Shown here piece after piece: positions 32,859 through 41,247 of a DNA stretch of 64,000 bases. This DNA is from JASHUC01 sp963849095 (GTDB lineage Bacteria; Pseudomonadota; Gammaproteobacteria; Steroidobacterales; Steroidobacteraceae): the NCBI GenBank assembly GCA_963849095.1, contig CAWKGA010000008.1, positions 558,001 through 622,000 of the forward strand, in the 5' to 3' direction. A model generated the notes under the pieces. That model saw only the letters and a list, made by a program, of their open reading frames with translations. It was not told the DNA's origin and searched no databases. The position numbers and the translations under genes are program-made. How positions within the stretch are numbered: position 1 is the stretch's first letter; every line of letters starts with the position of its first letter.

Positions 32859-33536
32859 ATGGCGATGCCCATCGTGACGATCGACGGCCCGAGCGGCTCC
32901 GGCAAGGGCACCGTGAGCCGCGCGGTGGCGAGCGTCGCCTCCTGGCACCGGCTCGACAGCGGCGCCCTGTACCGGCTCGTGGCGCTGGCGGGTCGCGAGC
33001 GGGGGTTCGCTCCAGATGATGTCAAACGGCACGCCGAGGCGGCGCTTGCCATGGACGTGAGCTTCCTCGAGGGCCCGGAGGGCGAGCGGGTCCTGCTCGG
33101 GGGGCAGGATGTCACGGCCGATCTGCGGTCGGAGAGCGCCGGTGCGGGCGCCTCGCGTGTCGCCGCCTGGCCGCAGGTGCGCCAGGCGCTCCTCGAGCGC
33201 CAGCAGGCCTTCGCCCGCCCGCCGGGGCTCGTGGCCGACGGCCGCGACATGGGCACGGTCGTGTTCCCTCTGGCCGAGGTCAAGATCTTCCTCACGGCAA
33301 GCCCCGAGGAGCGGGCGCTCCGGCGTTATAAGCAGTTGAAAGACAAGGGGTCAGGTGTTAGCCTTGCCGCCCTTTCGCGCGAGATAGCCGAGCGGGATGC
33401 GAGGGATACGACCCGTAGGGTCGCCCCCTTGAAGCCCGCGCCCGACGCCCACGTGATCGACTCGACCGGCCTTGCCATCGAGGAGGTGGTCGGGCGCGTG
33501 CTCACGCTCGGGCGCAATCGCTCGCTGTGGCCTTGA
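32859..33536 (+). CDS. cmk: Cytidylate kinase
   Basis: 225 residues from the ATG at 32859, giving the typical start MPIVTIDGPSGSGKGTVSRA with the P-loop. A GTG at 32832 overlapping the aroA stop is an alternative that adds nine residues. Other motifs: HRLDSGALYRLVAL, VADGRDMGTVVFP, FLTASPEERALRRY, RDxxDTTR seen as ERDARDTTRRVAPL. Phosphorylates CMP and dCMP. Position between aroA and rpsA is conserved. Confidence 0.96.
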   Translation: MAMPIVTIDGPSGSGKGTVSRAVASVASWHRLDSGALYRLVALAGRERGFAPDDVKRHAEAALAMDVSFLEGPEGERVLLGGQDVTADLRSESAGAGASRVAAWPQVRQALLERQQAFARPPGLVADGRDMGTVVFPLAEVKIFLTASPEERALRRYKQLKDKGSGVSLAALSREIAERDARDTTRRVAPLKPAPDAHVIDSTGLAIEEVVGRVLTLGRNRSLWP

Positions 33537-33667
33537 GCGGCTGGTGCGCGCGGGAGAACCTTTAGGATGCCGACGCAGGGACGCGCGGCTGCTACACAAC
33601 GCTCGGATCGCGACGAAGCGGCCCGAAGATCTCTCGAGCACGCGCCTTGCGGCGTGCATGTGAAGGT

Positions 33668-35341
33668 ATGACAGAAAGTTTCGCTCAGCTGTTCCAGGAT
33701 AGCCTCGCCAACCAGCGCATCCGCCCCGGCATGATTCTCACGGGGCTCGTGATCGATGTGACGGAGGACCACGTCATCGTCAACGTCGGCCTCAAGTCGG
33801 AGGCCGTCATTCCCCTCGACCAGTTCAAGAACGAGCGCGGGGAGCTGGAGGTCAAGGCCGGCGATGAAGTGGAGGTGGCGCTCGACTCGGTGGAGGATGG
33901 GACGGGCGAGACGCGCCTGTCGCGCGAGAAGGCGAAGCGCGCCCGCACGTGGACGCGCCTCGAGGAGGCTTTCAACAAGTCCGAGATCGTCACCGGGGTC
34001 ATCACGGGCCGCGTCAAGGGCGGCTTCACGGTGGAGATCGACAACGTCCGCGCGTTCTTGCCGGGATCGCTGGTCGATGTCCGTCCCGTGCGCGATACCT
34101 CGTACCTCGAAGGCCGGCCGCTCGAATTCAAGGTGATCAAGCTCGACCAGAAGCGGAACAACGTCGTCGTCTCGCGCCGCGCGGTCGTCGAGCAGGAGTT
34201 CTCCGCGGAGCGCTCGGCGCTCCTCGATAACCTCCAGGAAGGCGCCGTCGTGCGCGGCAGCGTCAAGAATCTCACCGATTACGGCGCGTTCGTGGATCTC
34301 GGCGGCATCGACGGCCTGCTGCACATCACCGACATGGCGTGGAAGCGCGTGAAGCACCCCTCGGAGGTGGTGAAGGTCGGCGATGAGATCGACGTTCGCA
34401 TCCTGAAATTCGACCGCGAGCGCTCGCGGGTCTCGCTCGGTTTGAAGCAGCTCGGCGCCGACCCGTGGGAGAACATTGCGCGGCGATACCCGCCGAACAC
34501 GCGGGTCTTCGGCAAGGTCACGAACATCGCCGACTACGGCGCGTTCGTCGAGATCGAGGACGGCGTCGAGGGCTTGGTGCACGTCTCGGAGATGGACTGG
34601 ACCAACAAGAACGTGAACCCCGCGAAGGTGGTGCACACGGGACAGGAGGTCGAGGTGATGGTGCTCGACGTGGACGAGGAGCGCCGCCGCATCTCCCTGG
34701 GCTTGAAGCAGTGCAAGGCCAACCCCTGGAAGGAGTTCGCCGAGAACTACAACCGCGACGACCGCGTCGGCGGACAGATCAAGTCCATCACCGATTTCGG
34801 CATCTTCATCGGCTTGCCGGGGAACATCGACGGCCTCGTCCATCTCTCCGACATCTCCTGGGATCAGCCGGGGGAGGAGGCCGTGCGCAATTACCAGAAG
34901 GGCCAGCAGGTCGAGGCGATGGTGCTCTCGATCGACCCCGAGCGCGAGCGCATCTCGCTCGGCATCAAGCAGCTCGCGAAGGATCCCTTCTCCGCGTACA
35001 TCGCGAAGAACCCGAAGGGCACCATCGTGCGCGGCACGGTGCGCGAGGTCGACGCGCGCGGCGCGATCATCGACTTGGGCGGCGGTGTCGAGGGGCAGCT
35101 GCGCGCATCCGAGCTCGGACGCGATCGGGTAGAGGACGCGCGCACGGTGCTCAAGCCCGGCGAGGAGATCGAGGCGAAGTTCACCGGCGTCGACCGCAAG
35201 TCACGCACGATCAGTCTTTCGATCAAGGCGAAGGAGATGCACGAGGAGGCCGAGGCGGTGCAGAGCTACCGCTCGGAGCAGGCTCCGACCGGCACGAGCC
35301 TGGGCGATCTGCTGAAGGAGCAAATCGGCGATCGCAATTGA
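33668..35341 (+). CDS. rpsA: 30S ribosomal protein S1
   Basis: 557 residues, six S1 OB-fold repeats. The repeats recur as GxVxxITDYGAFVDLGGIDGLLHITDM, ADYGAFVEIEDGVEGLVHVSEM, TDFGIFIGLPGNIDGLVH and GAIIDLGGGVEGQLRASEL (shown here only as their positions: about 190-260, 277-348, 364-435, 451-520). Unwinds and presents mRNA to the 30S subunit. The ATG has only GAAGG two bases upstream, so Shine-Dalgarno pairing is poor; weak ribosome binding sites with structural autoregulation are known for rpsA in E. coli. Confidence 0.97.
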   Translation: MTESFAQLFQDSLANQRIRPGMILTGLVIDVTEDHVIVNVGLKSEAVIPLDQFKNERGELEVKAGDEVEVALDSVEDGTGETRLSREKAKRARTWTRLEEAFNKSEIVTGVITGRVKGGFTVEIDNVRAFLPGSLVDVRPVRDTSYLEGRPLEFKVIKLDQKRNNVVVSRRAVVEQEFSAERSALLDNLQEGAVVRGSVKNLTDYGAFVDLGGIDGLLHITDMAWKRVKHPSEVVKVGDEIDVRILKFDRERSRVSLGLKQLGADPWENIARRYPPNTRVFGKVTNIADYGAFVEIEDGVEGLVHVSEMDWTNKNVNPAKVVHTGQEVEVMVLDVDEERRRISLGLKQCKANPWKEFAENYNRDDRVGGQIKSITDFGIFIGLPGNIDGLVHLSDISWDQPGEEAVRNYQKGQQVEAMVLSIDPERERISLGIKQLAKDPFSAYIAKNPKGTIVRGTVREVDARGAIIDLGGGVEGQLRASELGRDRVEDARTVLKPGEEIEAKFTGVDRKSRTISLSIKAKEMHEEAEAVQSYRSEQAPTGTSLGDLLKEQIGDRN

Positions 35342-35358
35342 CGACGGTGTCCGATGCG

Positions 35359-35387
35359 GCGCCCGGCTGCAGGGGGTAACCGGGCGC
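35359..35387 (+). other. Hairpin in the rpsA-ihfB gap
   Basis: GCGCCCGG (35359-35366) and CCGGGCGC (35380-35387) form a perfect 8-bp stem with a 13-base loop, 17 bases after the rpsA stop. No T tract follows. It could protect the rpsA 3' end or attenuate read-through into ihfB. Confidence 0.35.
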
Positions 35388-35404
35388 TCGAGCGCGCGAA
35401 CAAC

Positions 35405-35707
35405 ATGACGAAATCCGAGCTCATCGAGATCATCACTGCGAAGCAGAAGCACCTTCCCGCGAAGGACGTGGAGCTCGCGCTCAAGCAGATCCTCGAGATC
35501 ATGAGCGATGCGCTCTCTCAGGGGGAGCGGATCGAGATCCGCGGCTTCGGCAGCTTCTCGCTGCATTTCCGGCCCCCACGTCAGGGACGCAATCCCAAGA
35601 CGGGGGAGGCGGTCGCGCTCTCGGGAAAGTACGTACCGCACTTCAAGCCCGGCAAGGATCTGCGCGAGCGCGTCAATGACGGCGCGGATCGGCCCATCCG
35701 CGACTAG
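35405..35707 (+). CDS. ihfB: Integration host factor subunit beta
   Basis: 100 residues. HU/IHF fold: MTKSELIEIITAKQKHL, the RIEIRGFGSFSLHFRPPRQGRNPKTG stretch that includes the DNA-intercalating Pro in the arm, and a C-terminal FKPGKDLRERVN. Downstream of rpsA, the conserved position of ihfB rather than ihfA or hup. Bends DNA as a heterodimer with IhfA, whose gene is not in the window. Confidence 0.95.
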   Translation: MTKSELIEIITAKQKHLPAKDVELALKQILEIMSDALSQGERIEIRGFGSFSLHFRPPRQGRNPKTGEAVALSGKYVPHFKPGKDLRERVNDGADRPIRD

Positions 35708-35725
35708 CCGTCCGTGACCTAAGGT

Positions 35726-36856
35726 GTGATCGCGCTCCCACCCGTCCTACTCGCGTTCGCCTTCGTCGCGGTGGGGATCGCCGCGTGGCTGCTCGGCCGC
35801 CACGGCGGGCCGCGGACCGTGCGCTTGCCGCGCGACTACTACGTCGGGCTCTATCACCTCATCAACGACCGCTTCGATCGCGCGACGGAGGTGTTCACCC
35901 GGGTCGCGGCCTCCAACGAGGACGCGGCGGAGATCCAGTTCGCGCTGGGGAGCCTGTTTCGCAAGCGCGGTGAGGTGGAGCGCGCGATCGCGATCCACAC
36001 GCGCTTGAGGGAGCAGGGAGCCGGCGCGATACGGGATCAGGCCGCGTTCGCACTCGCCCTCGATTTCCTGAGCGCGGGGCTCCTCGACCGCGCGGAACGG
36101 CTGTTCGAGGAGCTCGCCGCCTCGCGCGAGTATCGCCGTGACGCGCTCGAGCACCTGCTCAGAATCTACGAGCAGCAAGGCGACTGGGCGAACGCGCTCA
36201 AGGTGTTCCACGACCTGCCCGCCGACCTGCAGCAGGAGCGCCGCAGCGTCGCCGCGCATTATCTTTGCGAGCTCGCCGAGCACGCGATCCTTCAAGGGGA
36301 CACGGACAGGGCCCGCGCGCTCCTGAAGCAGGCGAAGAGCCACGACGCCGGGCTGCCGCGCGCCGAGATCCTCACGGCACGGATGCTGGAGGCCGCAGGC
36401 GAGAGCCGCGCCGCGCTCGGGCGCTATCTCGAGTCGCTCGAGGCGGCGCCCGGACTCGCGCTCGAGGTGATCCCGCGGCTCCTCGCGCTCGCCTCGGTGC
36501 TCGGCGAGGGACTCATCGTCGAGGAGCTCTGCGCGCGCCTGCGGCGCACCACGCAGCTCACCCCGCGCCAGCTCGCGTGGCTGCTCGCGACGGCCCTGCC
36601 TTTCGAGGACGCCGGCCGGCTCGAGCGCATCGCCGGAGACCCCGCCGGCGACGGCGCCGCGGCCGCGCCGTCGCTCGGGCAGCTTCTCGCGCGGATCGGC
36701 GAGGCCGGCGGACGCTACCAGTGCGAGGAGTGCGGCCTGCTCAGCGTCGGCTGGTTCTGGCGCTGTCCGAAGTGCCGTGCCTGGGACGGGATGCAGCCGG
36801 CCGTCTTCAAGTGGGCGGAGCGCACCGGCGGCGGCGCGGCACCTATGTCACACTGA
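35726..36856 (+). CDS. lapB: Lipopolysaccharide assembly protein B
   Basis: 376 residues from GTG 35726. One N-terminal membrane helix (PPVLLAFAFVAVGIAAWLL), then DYYVGLYHLINDRFDRATEVF and a run of TPR repeats (about 35-285), and a C-terminal rubredoxin-like zinc knuckle CEEC...CPKC (residues about 333-351). LapB (YciM) recruits LpxC to FtsH for degradation and so sets LPS output. It follows ihfB here, where enterics place lapAB near pyrF; no separate lapA is visible. Confidence 0.93.
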   Translation: MIALPPVLLAFAFVAVGIAAWLLGRHGGPRTVRLPRDYYVGLYHLINDRFDRATEVFTRVAASNEDAAEIQFALGSLFRKRGEVERAIAIHTRLREQGAGAIRDQAAFALALDFLSAGLLDRAERLFEELAASREYRRDALEHLLRIYEQQGDWANALKVFHDLPADLQQERRSVAAHYLCELAEHAILQGDTDRARALLKQAKSHDAGLPRAEILTARMLEAAGESRAALGRYLESLEAAPGLALEVIPRLLALASVLGEGLIVEELCARLRRTTQLTPRQLAWLLATALPFEDAGRLERIAGDPAGDGAAAAPSLGQLLARIGEAGGRYQCEECGLLSVGWFWRCPKCRAWDGMQPAVFKWAERTGGGAAPMSH

Positions 36857-36889
36857 CGCTCGACGTCAAATGCGCTTCAGGAGCATCTC

Positions 36890-37798
36890 ATGAGGTCCCC
36901 CTCGCAGTCGGTCATTCGCACGGCGGTGTTCCCCGTCGCCGGTCGAGGCACGCGCTTTCTGCCGGTGACCAAGGCGAGCCCGAAGGAGATGCTTCCCGTC
37001 GTCGACAAGCCCCTCATCCAGTACGCCGTGGAGGAGGCGCTCGCGGCCGGCGTCAGCCGTCTCGTGTTCATCACTGGCGCCTCGAAGCGCGCCATCGAGG
37101 ATCACTTCGATTCCGATCAGGAGCTCGAGCACATGCTCGAGGCGCAGGGCAAGAGCGATGTGCTCAACCAGATCCGCAGCGTTCTGCCCTCCTATGCCGC
37201 CTGCATCTACATCCGCCAGCCTGCGCCGCTCGGTCTGGGCCATGCCGTGCTCTGCGCGCAACCGGCGGTCGGCAACGAGCCGTTCTTCGTGCATCTCGCC
37301 GACGACCTGATACGGGCGGAGGTGGGCTGTCTCAAGCAGATGGCCGACGTGTACGAGACGAAGCGCGCGAGCATCGTCGCCGTGGAGGTCATCCCGCGCA
37401 AGGATACCGACAAGTACGGCATCGTCGAGGTGGAGTCGGACAAGTCGGCGACGACTCGAGTACGCAGCATCATCGAGAAGCCGAAGCCGGCGTCGGCGCC
37501 GTCCACGCTCGCGGTGGTCGGCCGCTACGTGCTGACGCCGTCGATCTTCGAGCACCTCGAGCGCATCGGACGCGGCAGCGGCGGGGAAATCCAGCTCACG
37601 GACGGCATCGCCTCGCTCATGCGCGAGGAGGCGGCGTACGCGTACCGCTTCACCGGGAAGCGCTACGACTGCGGCAGCAAGCTCGGTTATCTGCAGGCGA
37701 CGGTGGAATACGCGCTCGGCCATCCATCTCTCGGCCGCGACTTTCGCAAGTATCTGCAAGGGATGATACGCTCGCCGTCCATGCGCTCACGCCGCTGA
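36890..37798 (+). CDS. galU: UTP--glucose-1-phosphate uridylyltransferase
   Basis: 302 residues. Nucleotidyltransferase signature AVFPVAGRGTRFLPVTKASP near residue 12-31, with DKPLIQYAVEEAL, GLGHAVLCAQPAVG, HLADDLI and EKPKP; C-terminal KRYDCGSKLGYLQATVEYAL. Makes UDP-glucose for cell-surface polysaccharides. The start ATG follows an AGGAG-like site within TTCAGGAGCATCTC. Thirty-three bases after lapB; both serve envelope polysaccharide synthesis. Confidence 0.96.
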   Translation: MRSPSQSVIRTAVFPVAGRGTRFLPVTKASPKEMLPVVDKPLIQYAVEEALAAGVSRLVFITGASKRAIEDHFDSDQELEHMLEAQGKSDVLNQIRSVLPSYAACIYIRQPAPLGLGHAVLCAQPAVGNEPFFVHLADDLIRAEVGCLKQMADVYETKRASIVAVEVIPRKDTDKYGIVEVESDKSATTRVRSIIEKPKPASAPSTLAVVGRYVLTPSIFEHLERIGRGSGGEIQLTDGIASLMREEAAYAYRFTGKRYDCGSKLGYLQATVEYALGHPSLGRDFRKYLQGMIRSPSMRSRR

Positions 37799-37819
37799 CG
37801 GCGGGGCGCTAGCGAGCCC

Positions 37820-37849
37820 TCGCGCGGCAGCGGGCACGCTACCGCGCGA
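37820..37849 (+). terminator. Possible hairpin downstream of galU
   Basis: TCGCGCGG at 37820-37827 and CCGCGCGA at 37842-37849 form a perfect 8-bp stem with a 14-base loop, 22 bases after the galU stop. No T tract, so only a candidate 3'-end structure. Confidence 0.35.
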
Positions 37850-37923
37850 CAGCCTGGCACGATGCCGGGACGGCTCCCCGCGGGCCGTGCTCATCGGCAC
37901 GGCTGAAATTCAGGAGGAGTTCA

Positions 37924-38265
37924 ATGGCCACTCGTCGCAGCAATGATTTCCCTCGCACCGCAACGCCGGCGTCCAGTACGGGGCGGGCTGCCAGCTCGGG
38001 AGCGTCGGCCCCGCCGGCAAGCGCCACGGGCGTGCGCCCGGCCCGCCGCCGCGCCGCCACGACACCCAAGGATCCGCCAGCCACGGCCAAAGCCGCCGCA
38101 CCGGTCAGGGTATCGTCGGGCGCACGCCGCGCGATGATCGCCGAGGCGGCCTATCTGCGCGCGGAGCGCCGCGGATTTGCGCCCGGTTGCGAGGAGGACG
38201 ACTGGCTCAGCGCCGAAAAAGACGTTGACGCGCTGCTCTCGGCCGGGCAGGGCGGCCCACAATAA
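37924..38265 (+). CDS. DUF2934 family protein
   Basis: 113 residues. Residues 1-66 are low-complexity Ala/Pro/Ser/Arg with basic clusters. Residues about 68-108 match the DUF2934 pattern: a helix beginning MIAEAAYLRAERRGF, then the PGCEEDDWLSAEKDVDALL motif. Function of the family is unknown; the basic Ala/Pro-rich arm recalls histone H1-like tails and could bind nucleic acid (inference). A strong AGGAGG lies seven bases before the ATG. Stands alone between galU and a convergent small gene. Confidence 0.75.
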   Translation: MATRRSNDFPRTATPASSTGRAASSGASAPPASATGVRPARRRAATTPKDPPATAKAAAPVRVSSGARRAMIAEAAYLRAERRGFAPGCEEDDWLSAEKDVDALLSAGQGGPQ

Positions 38266-38276
38266 CGACCGCGCCG

Positions 38277-38594
38277 TTAGCGGCTCTCGCCGGAGAGGGC
38301 CTCCAGCAGCTCCTCCGTTCTCTCGATCTGCACGCCGATCACATCCCCGACGCGCCGCTGCAGCATGTGCGCGATGTCCTCGTCGATCTCGCAATTCTGA
38401 TGGCGGAGCGCGGCGACGGATGCGACCACGGCCGCGCGCGCGAGCTCCAGCTCAATGAGGAGCTCCTCCAGGCGAGCCTGCACCGGCTGTACGAGGCGCG
38501 CGCGCGCCGGCGCCGAGCGCAGGCGGGCCCTGGGCGACGGCAGGATGGGCTCCCGGACACAGCGGGCGGGCAAGAAGACTTCGAGCGTCTGCAT
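38277..38594 (-). CDS. Small hypothetical helical protein
   Basis: 105 residues from the ATG at 38594, which has GAGGAG eight bases upstream; an ATG at 38633 gives a longer version without that site. Residues 1-40 are Arg/Pro/Ala-rich. Residues about 45-105 are predicted amphipathic helix (LEELLIELELARAAVVASVAAL, DEDIAHMLQRRVGDVIGVQIERTEELLEAL). No recognised domain. Divergent from the LOG-family gene with a LexA-box-like sequence in the shared 111-base gap. Confidence 0.5.
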   Translation of the reverse strand: MQTLEVFLPARCVREPILPSPRARLRSAPARARLVQPVQARLEELLIELELARAAVVASVAALRHQNCEIDEDIAHMLQRRVGDVIGVQIERTEELLEALSGESR

Positions 38595-38659
38595 GAGGGT
38601 CACTCCTCGAGGGGGCGCGGCGGATGCGAACACGTTGCGCGGGCGCTTCGTTGACGGGA

Positions 38660-38679
38660 TACTGTATCTTTATCCAGGT
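38660..38679. promoter_or_regulatory. LexA (SOS) box-like sequence
   Basis: TACTGTATCTTTATCCAGGT matches the enterobacterial/pseudomonad LexA consensus core CTG-N10-CAG (CTG 38662-38664, CAG 38675-38677) with an AT-rich centre that stands out from the GC-rich surroundings. It also contains the palindrome GATAC-T-GTATC (38658-38668). It lies 27 bases before the LOG-family ATG and 66 bases from the divergent small gene. Confidence 0.4.
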
Positions 38680-38705
38680 CTGCCGGCAAGATTCGGAGGA
38701 CGAGA

Positions 38706-39488
38706 ATGAGTGATCCCCGTACCCCGCCGAGGCGCCCACTCGCCTATGAAGAGGCCGCCTTCCTCGCGAGCGACGATGCGCGCCCGTTGCGTATCCTCGC
38801 GGAGTACCTCGAGCCCTTGCAACGCTTCCGCCGCGCCCGCGTCCACGACACCATCGTCTTCTTCGGATCGGCTCGGCTCACGGCCGACGGCCCCCTCGGG
38901 CGCTTCTACGAGGACGCGCGCGAGCTCGCGCGGCTCATCACGAACTGGTCGAAGAGCCTGCCGTCGCACGAGCACCGGTACGTCGTCTGCTCGGGCGGAG
39001 GGGGCGGCATCATGGAGGCGGCGAACCGGGGCGCATCGGAGGCCGGCGGACGCACCATCGGCCTCAACATCAGCTTGCCGCGCGAGCAGCAGCCGAACCC
39101 CTACATCACACGCGAGCTCAGCTTCGAGTTCCATTACTTCTTCATGCGCAAGCTCTGGTTCGCGCACCTCGCGCGCGCGCTCGTCGTCTTTCCGGGCGGG
39201 TTCGGCACGCTCGATGAGTTGAGTGAGATCCTGACGCTCGTGCAGACGCGCAAGCTCTCGCGCGCGATTCCCATCATCCTGTACGGGCGTGAGTACTGGA
39301 ACGAGGTCATCCACTTCGAGGCGCTCGTCCGCTACGGGACCATCGGCCGCGAGGACCTCGAGCTCTTCCAGTACGCCGACGATCCGGCGACCGCGCTCGG
39401 GCTGCTGCAGTCGAGACTGCGCGCAGAGCCGGAGGAGGCGACGCCCGGCTTCACGCACTCGCGGGCGCCACAATCGTCGGGCGGCTGA
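38706..39488 (+). CDS. LOG-family protein (putative nucleoside-monophosphate phosphoribohydrolase)
   Basis: 260 residues. Rossmann-like fold of the LOG/lysine-decarboxylase-like family: FFGSARL (residues 52-58), CSGGGGGIMEAANRGA (near 97-112), PGGFGTLDELSEILTLVQ (near 163-180). The PGGxGTxxE motif binds the nucleotide in cytokinin-activating LOG enzymes, which cleave ribose 5-phosphate from AMP-type substrates. It is the longer bacterial variant with an extra N-terminal helical segment (1-45) (LOG family 'TIGR00730-like' by pattern). GGAGGA sits about six bases before the ATG. Lone gene, convergent with cysI. Confidence 0.82.
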   Translation: MSDPRTPPRRPLAYEEAAFLASDDARPLRILAEYLEPLQRFRRARVHDTIVFFGSARLTADGPLGRFYEDARELARLITNWSKSLPSHEHRYVVCSGGGGGIMEAANRGASEAGGRTIGLNISLPREQQPNPYITRELSFEFHYFFMRKLWFAHLARALVVFPGGFGTLDELSEILTLVQTRKLSRAIPIILYGREYWNEVIHFEALVRYGTIGREDLELFQYADDPATALGLLQSRLRAEPEEATPGFTHSRAPQSSGG

Positions 39489-39497
39489 GCGCGGCGG

Positions 39498-41234
39498 CTA
39501 GCTCGCCTCGGCGAGCGCGCGCTGGAAGTCCCGCCCGCGAGGCATCGCTCGCACGATGCCCGTCCGCACCGTGAAGTCGCCGAATGCCTCGCCGGGCCGG
39601 CGCTCCTTCGCGTAGCGGATCAGCACAGGCCGCAGCGAGTCGAGAATCTGTGTCTCGCCGATGTTTTCGCGATAGAGCGCGTTCAGGCGATCGCCGTTGA
39701 CGCTCGCGCCGAGATAGAGGTTGTACTTGCCGACGGCCTTGCCGACCAGCGCGATCTCCGCGAGATAGGGCCTCGAGCAGCCGTTGGGACAGCCGCTCAT
39801 TCGAATGGAGATCGACTCGCGCGAGAGGCCGGCCGCTGCGAGAATCTCCTCGATCTTGTCGAGCAGGGCGGGCAGGTACCGCTCGCTCTCGGCCATCGCG
39901 AGGCCGCAGGTTGGCAGGGCGACGCACGAGATGGAGTTCTGGCGTAGCGCAGTGGCGCTCGCGTCGTTCTCGATGCCGTACTCGCGTAAGGTAGCCTCGA
40001 TCGCGGGCCGCTCGGCGGCCGAGACTCCGGCGACGATGACGTTCTGGTTGGTGGTGAGCGCGAACACGCCGCGGTGCTGCGCCGCGAGCGCACGCATTCC
40101 CGACATCAGCTTGCGCTCCGGGAAGTCGGTGATGCGGCCGTTCTCGACGAATAGCGTGTAATGCCAGAGTCCATCGGCGCCCTCGAGCCAGCCGATCCGG
40201 TCGCCCGAGGATTCGAGACGGAAGGGGCGGGCGGGGGCGAGCGGCCGTCCGAGACGCCGCGCGAGCTCCTCCGAGAACCAGCCGGTGCCGCGGTCCTCGA
40301 TGGTGTACTTGAACCGCGCGTGCGAGCGGTCCTTGCGGTCGCCGTAATCGCGCTGGATGGCGATCGTGTGCTCGGCGACCGCGATCACCTCCTCGGGCGC
40401 GCAGAAGCCGACGACATCCGCGAGGCGCGGGAAGGTCTCCGCAATCCTGTGGGTCATGCCCATGCCGCCGCCGACGAGCACGTCGTAGCCCGCGAGCCGT
40501 CCGCTCTCCACGATCGCGACGAAGCCCAGATCGTGCGCGTAAACGTCCACGTCGTTCTGCGGTGGAATCGTGATGGCGATCTTGAACTTCCGCGGCAGAT
40601 AGGTGCGGCCGTAGAGCGGCTCCTCCTCGCCGGCCACCGCGGCCGGCGGCTCGTCGAGGAAGATCTCGCGGTACGCGCCGGTGCGGGCCATCAGGTGCGC
40701 GCTGAGGCGCCGGGCGAGCGCGGTCGCCTCGGCGTGCACGGGCGAGAGCAGCGGGTTCGCCGTCGAGATCACGTTGCGGTTGCCGTCCCCGCAGGCGCCC
40801 ATGGTGTCGAGGCCCGCGGCGACGATTCCGCGGACGTGCCGCTTGAGGTTGCGCTTGAGGACGTTGTGGAACTGGAAGGTCTGGCGGGAGGTGAGACGGA
40901 GAGTGCCGTCCGCGTTCTCGCGGGCGAGGGCATCGAGGGCGAGCCATTGCTGCGTCGTGCACACGCCGCCCGGCAACCGCATGCGCACCATGAACTGGTA
41001 GCGCGGCTCGAGCTTCGCGCGGCGGCGCTCGTCGCGCAGGTCGCGGTCGTCCTGCTGGTACATGCCGAAGAACTTCGTGAGCGGCGTGTCCTGATCGAGG
41101 ATGGCACCCGTCAGGGGATCGGCAAGACCTTCGGCAATGGTGCCACGGAGGTAGCGGCTCTCGTACTTCAAGCGCTCGTTCGGGTGCAGCTCCTCGAGCG
41201 GCCGGGACAGATCGTGACGTTCGAGCGGATTCAT
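39498..41234 (-). CDS. cysI: NADPH sulfite reductase hemoprotein, beta component
   Basis: 578 residues from the ATG at 41234. Two ferredoxin-like/siroheme repeats: RLTSRQTFQFHNVLK, MGACGDGNRNVISTANPL, VLVGGGMGMTHR, and the four Cys ligands of the 4Fe-4S-siroheme centre in LPTCGLAMAESERYLP (with the upstream Cys of SCVALP) and MSGCPNGCSRPYLAE. Reduces sulfite to sulfide using electrons from CysJ. Thirteen bases after cysJ on the same strand, so a cysJI operon. Confidence 0.97.
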   Translation of the reverse strand: MNPLERHDLSRPLEELHPNERLKYESRYLRGTIAEGLADPLTGAILDQDTPLTKFFGMYQQDDRDLRDERRRAKLEPRYQFMVRMRLPGGVCTTQQWLALDALARENADGTLRLTSRQTFQFHNVLKRNLKRHVRGIVAAGLDTMGACGDGNRNVISTANPLLSPVHAEATALARRLSAHLMARTGAYREIFLDEPPAAVAGEEEPLYGRTYLPRKFKIAITIPPQNDVDVYAHDLGFVAIVESGRLAGYDVLVGGGMGMTHRIAETFPRLADVVGFCAPEEVIAVAEHTIAIQRDYGDRKDRSHARFKYTIEDRGTGWFSEELARRLGRPLAPARPFRLESSGDRIGWLEGADGLWHYTLFVENGRITDFPERKLMSGMRALAAQHRGVFALTTNQNVIVAGVSAAERPAIEATLREYGIENDASATALRQNSISCVALPTCGLAMAESERYLPALLDKIEEILAAAGLSRESISIRMSGCPNGCSRPYLAEIALVGKAVGKYNLYLGASVNGDRLNALYRENIGETQILDSLRPVLIRYAKERRPGEAFGDFTVRTGIVRAMPRGRDFQRALAEAS

Positions 41235-41247
41235 CGATCCGCGCCCT

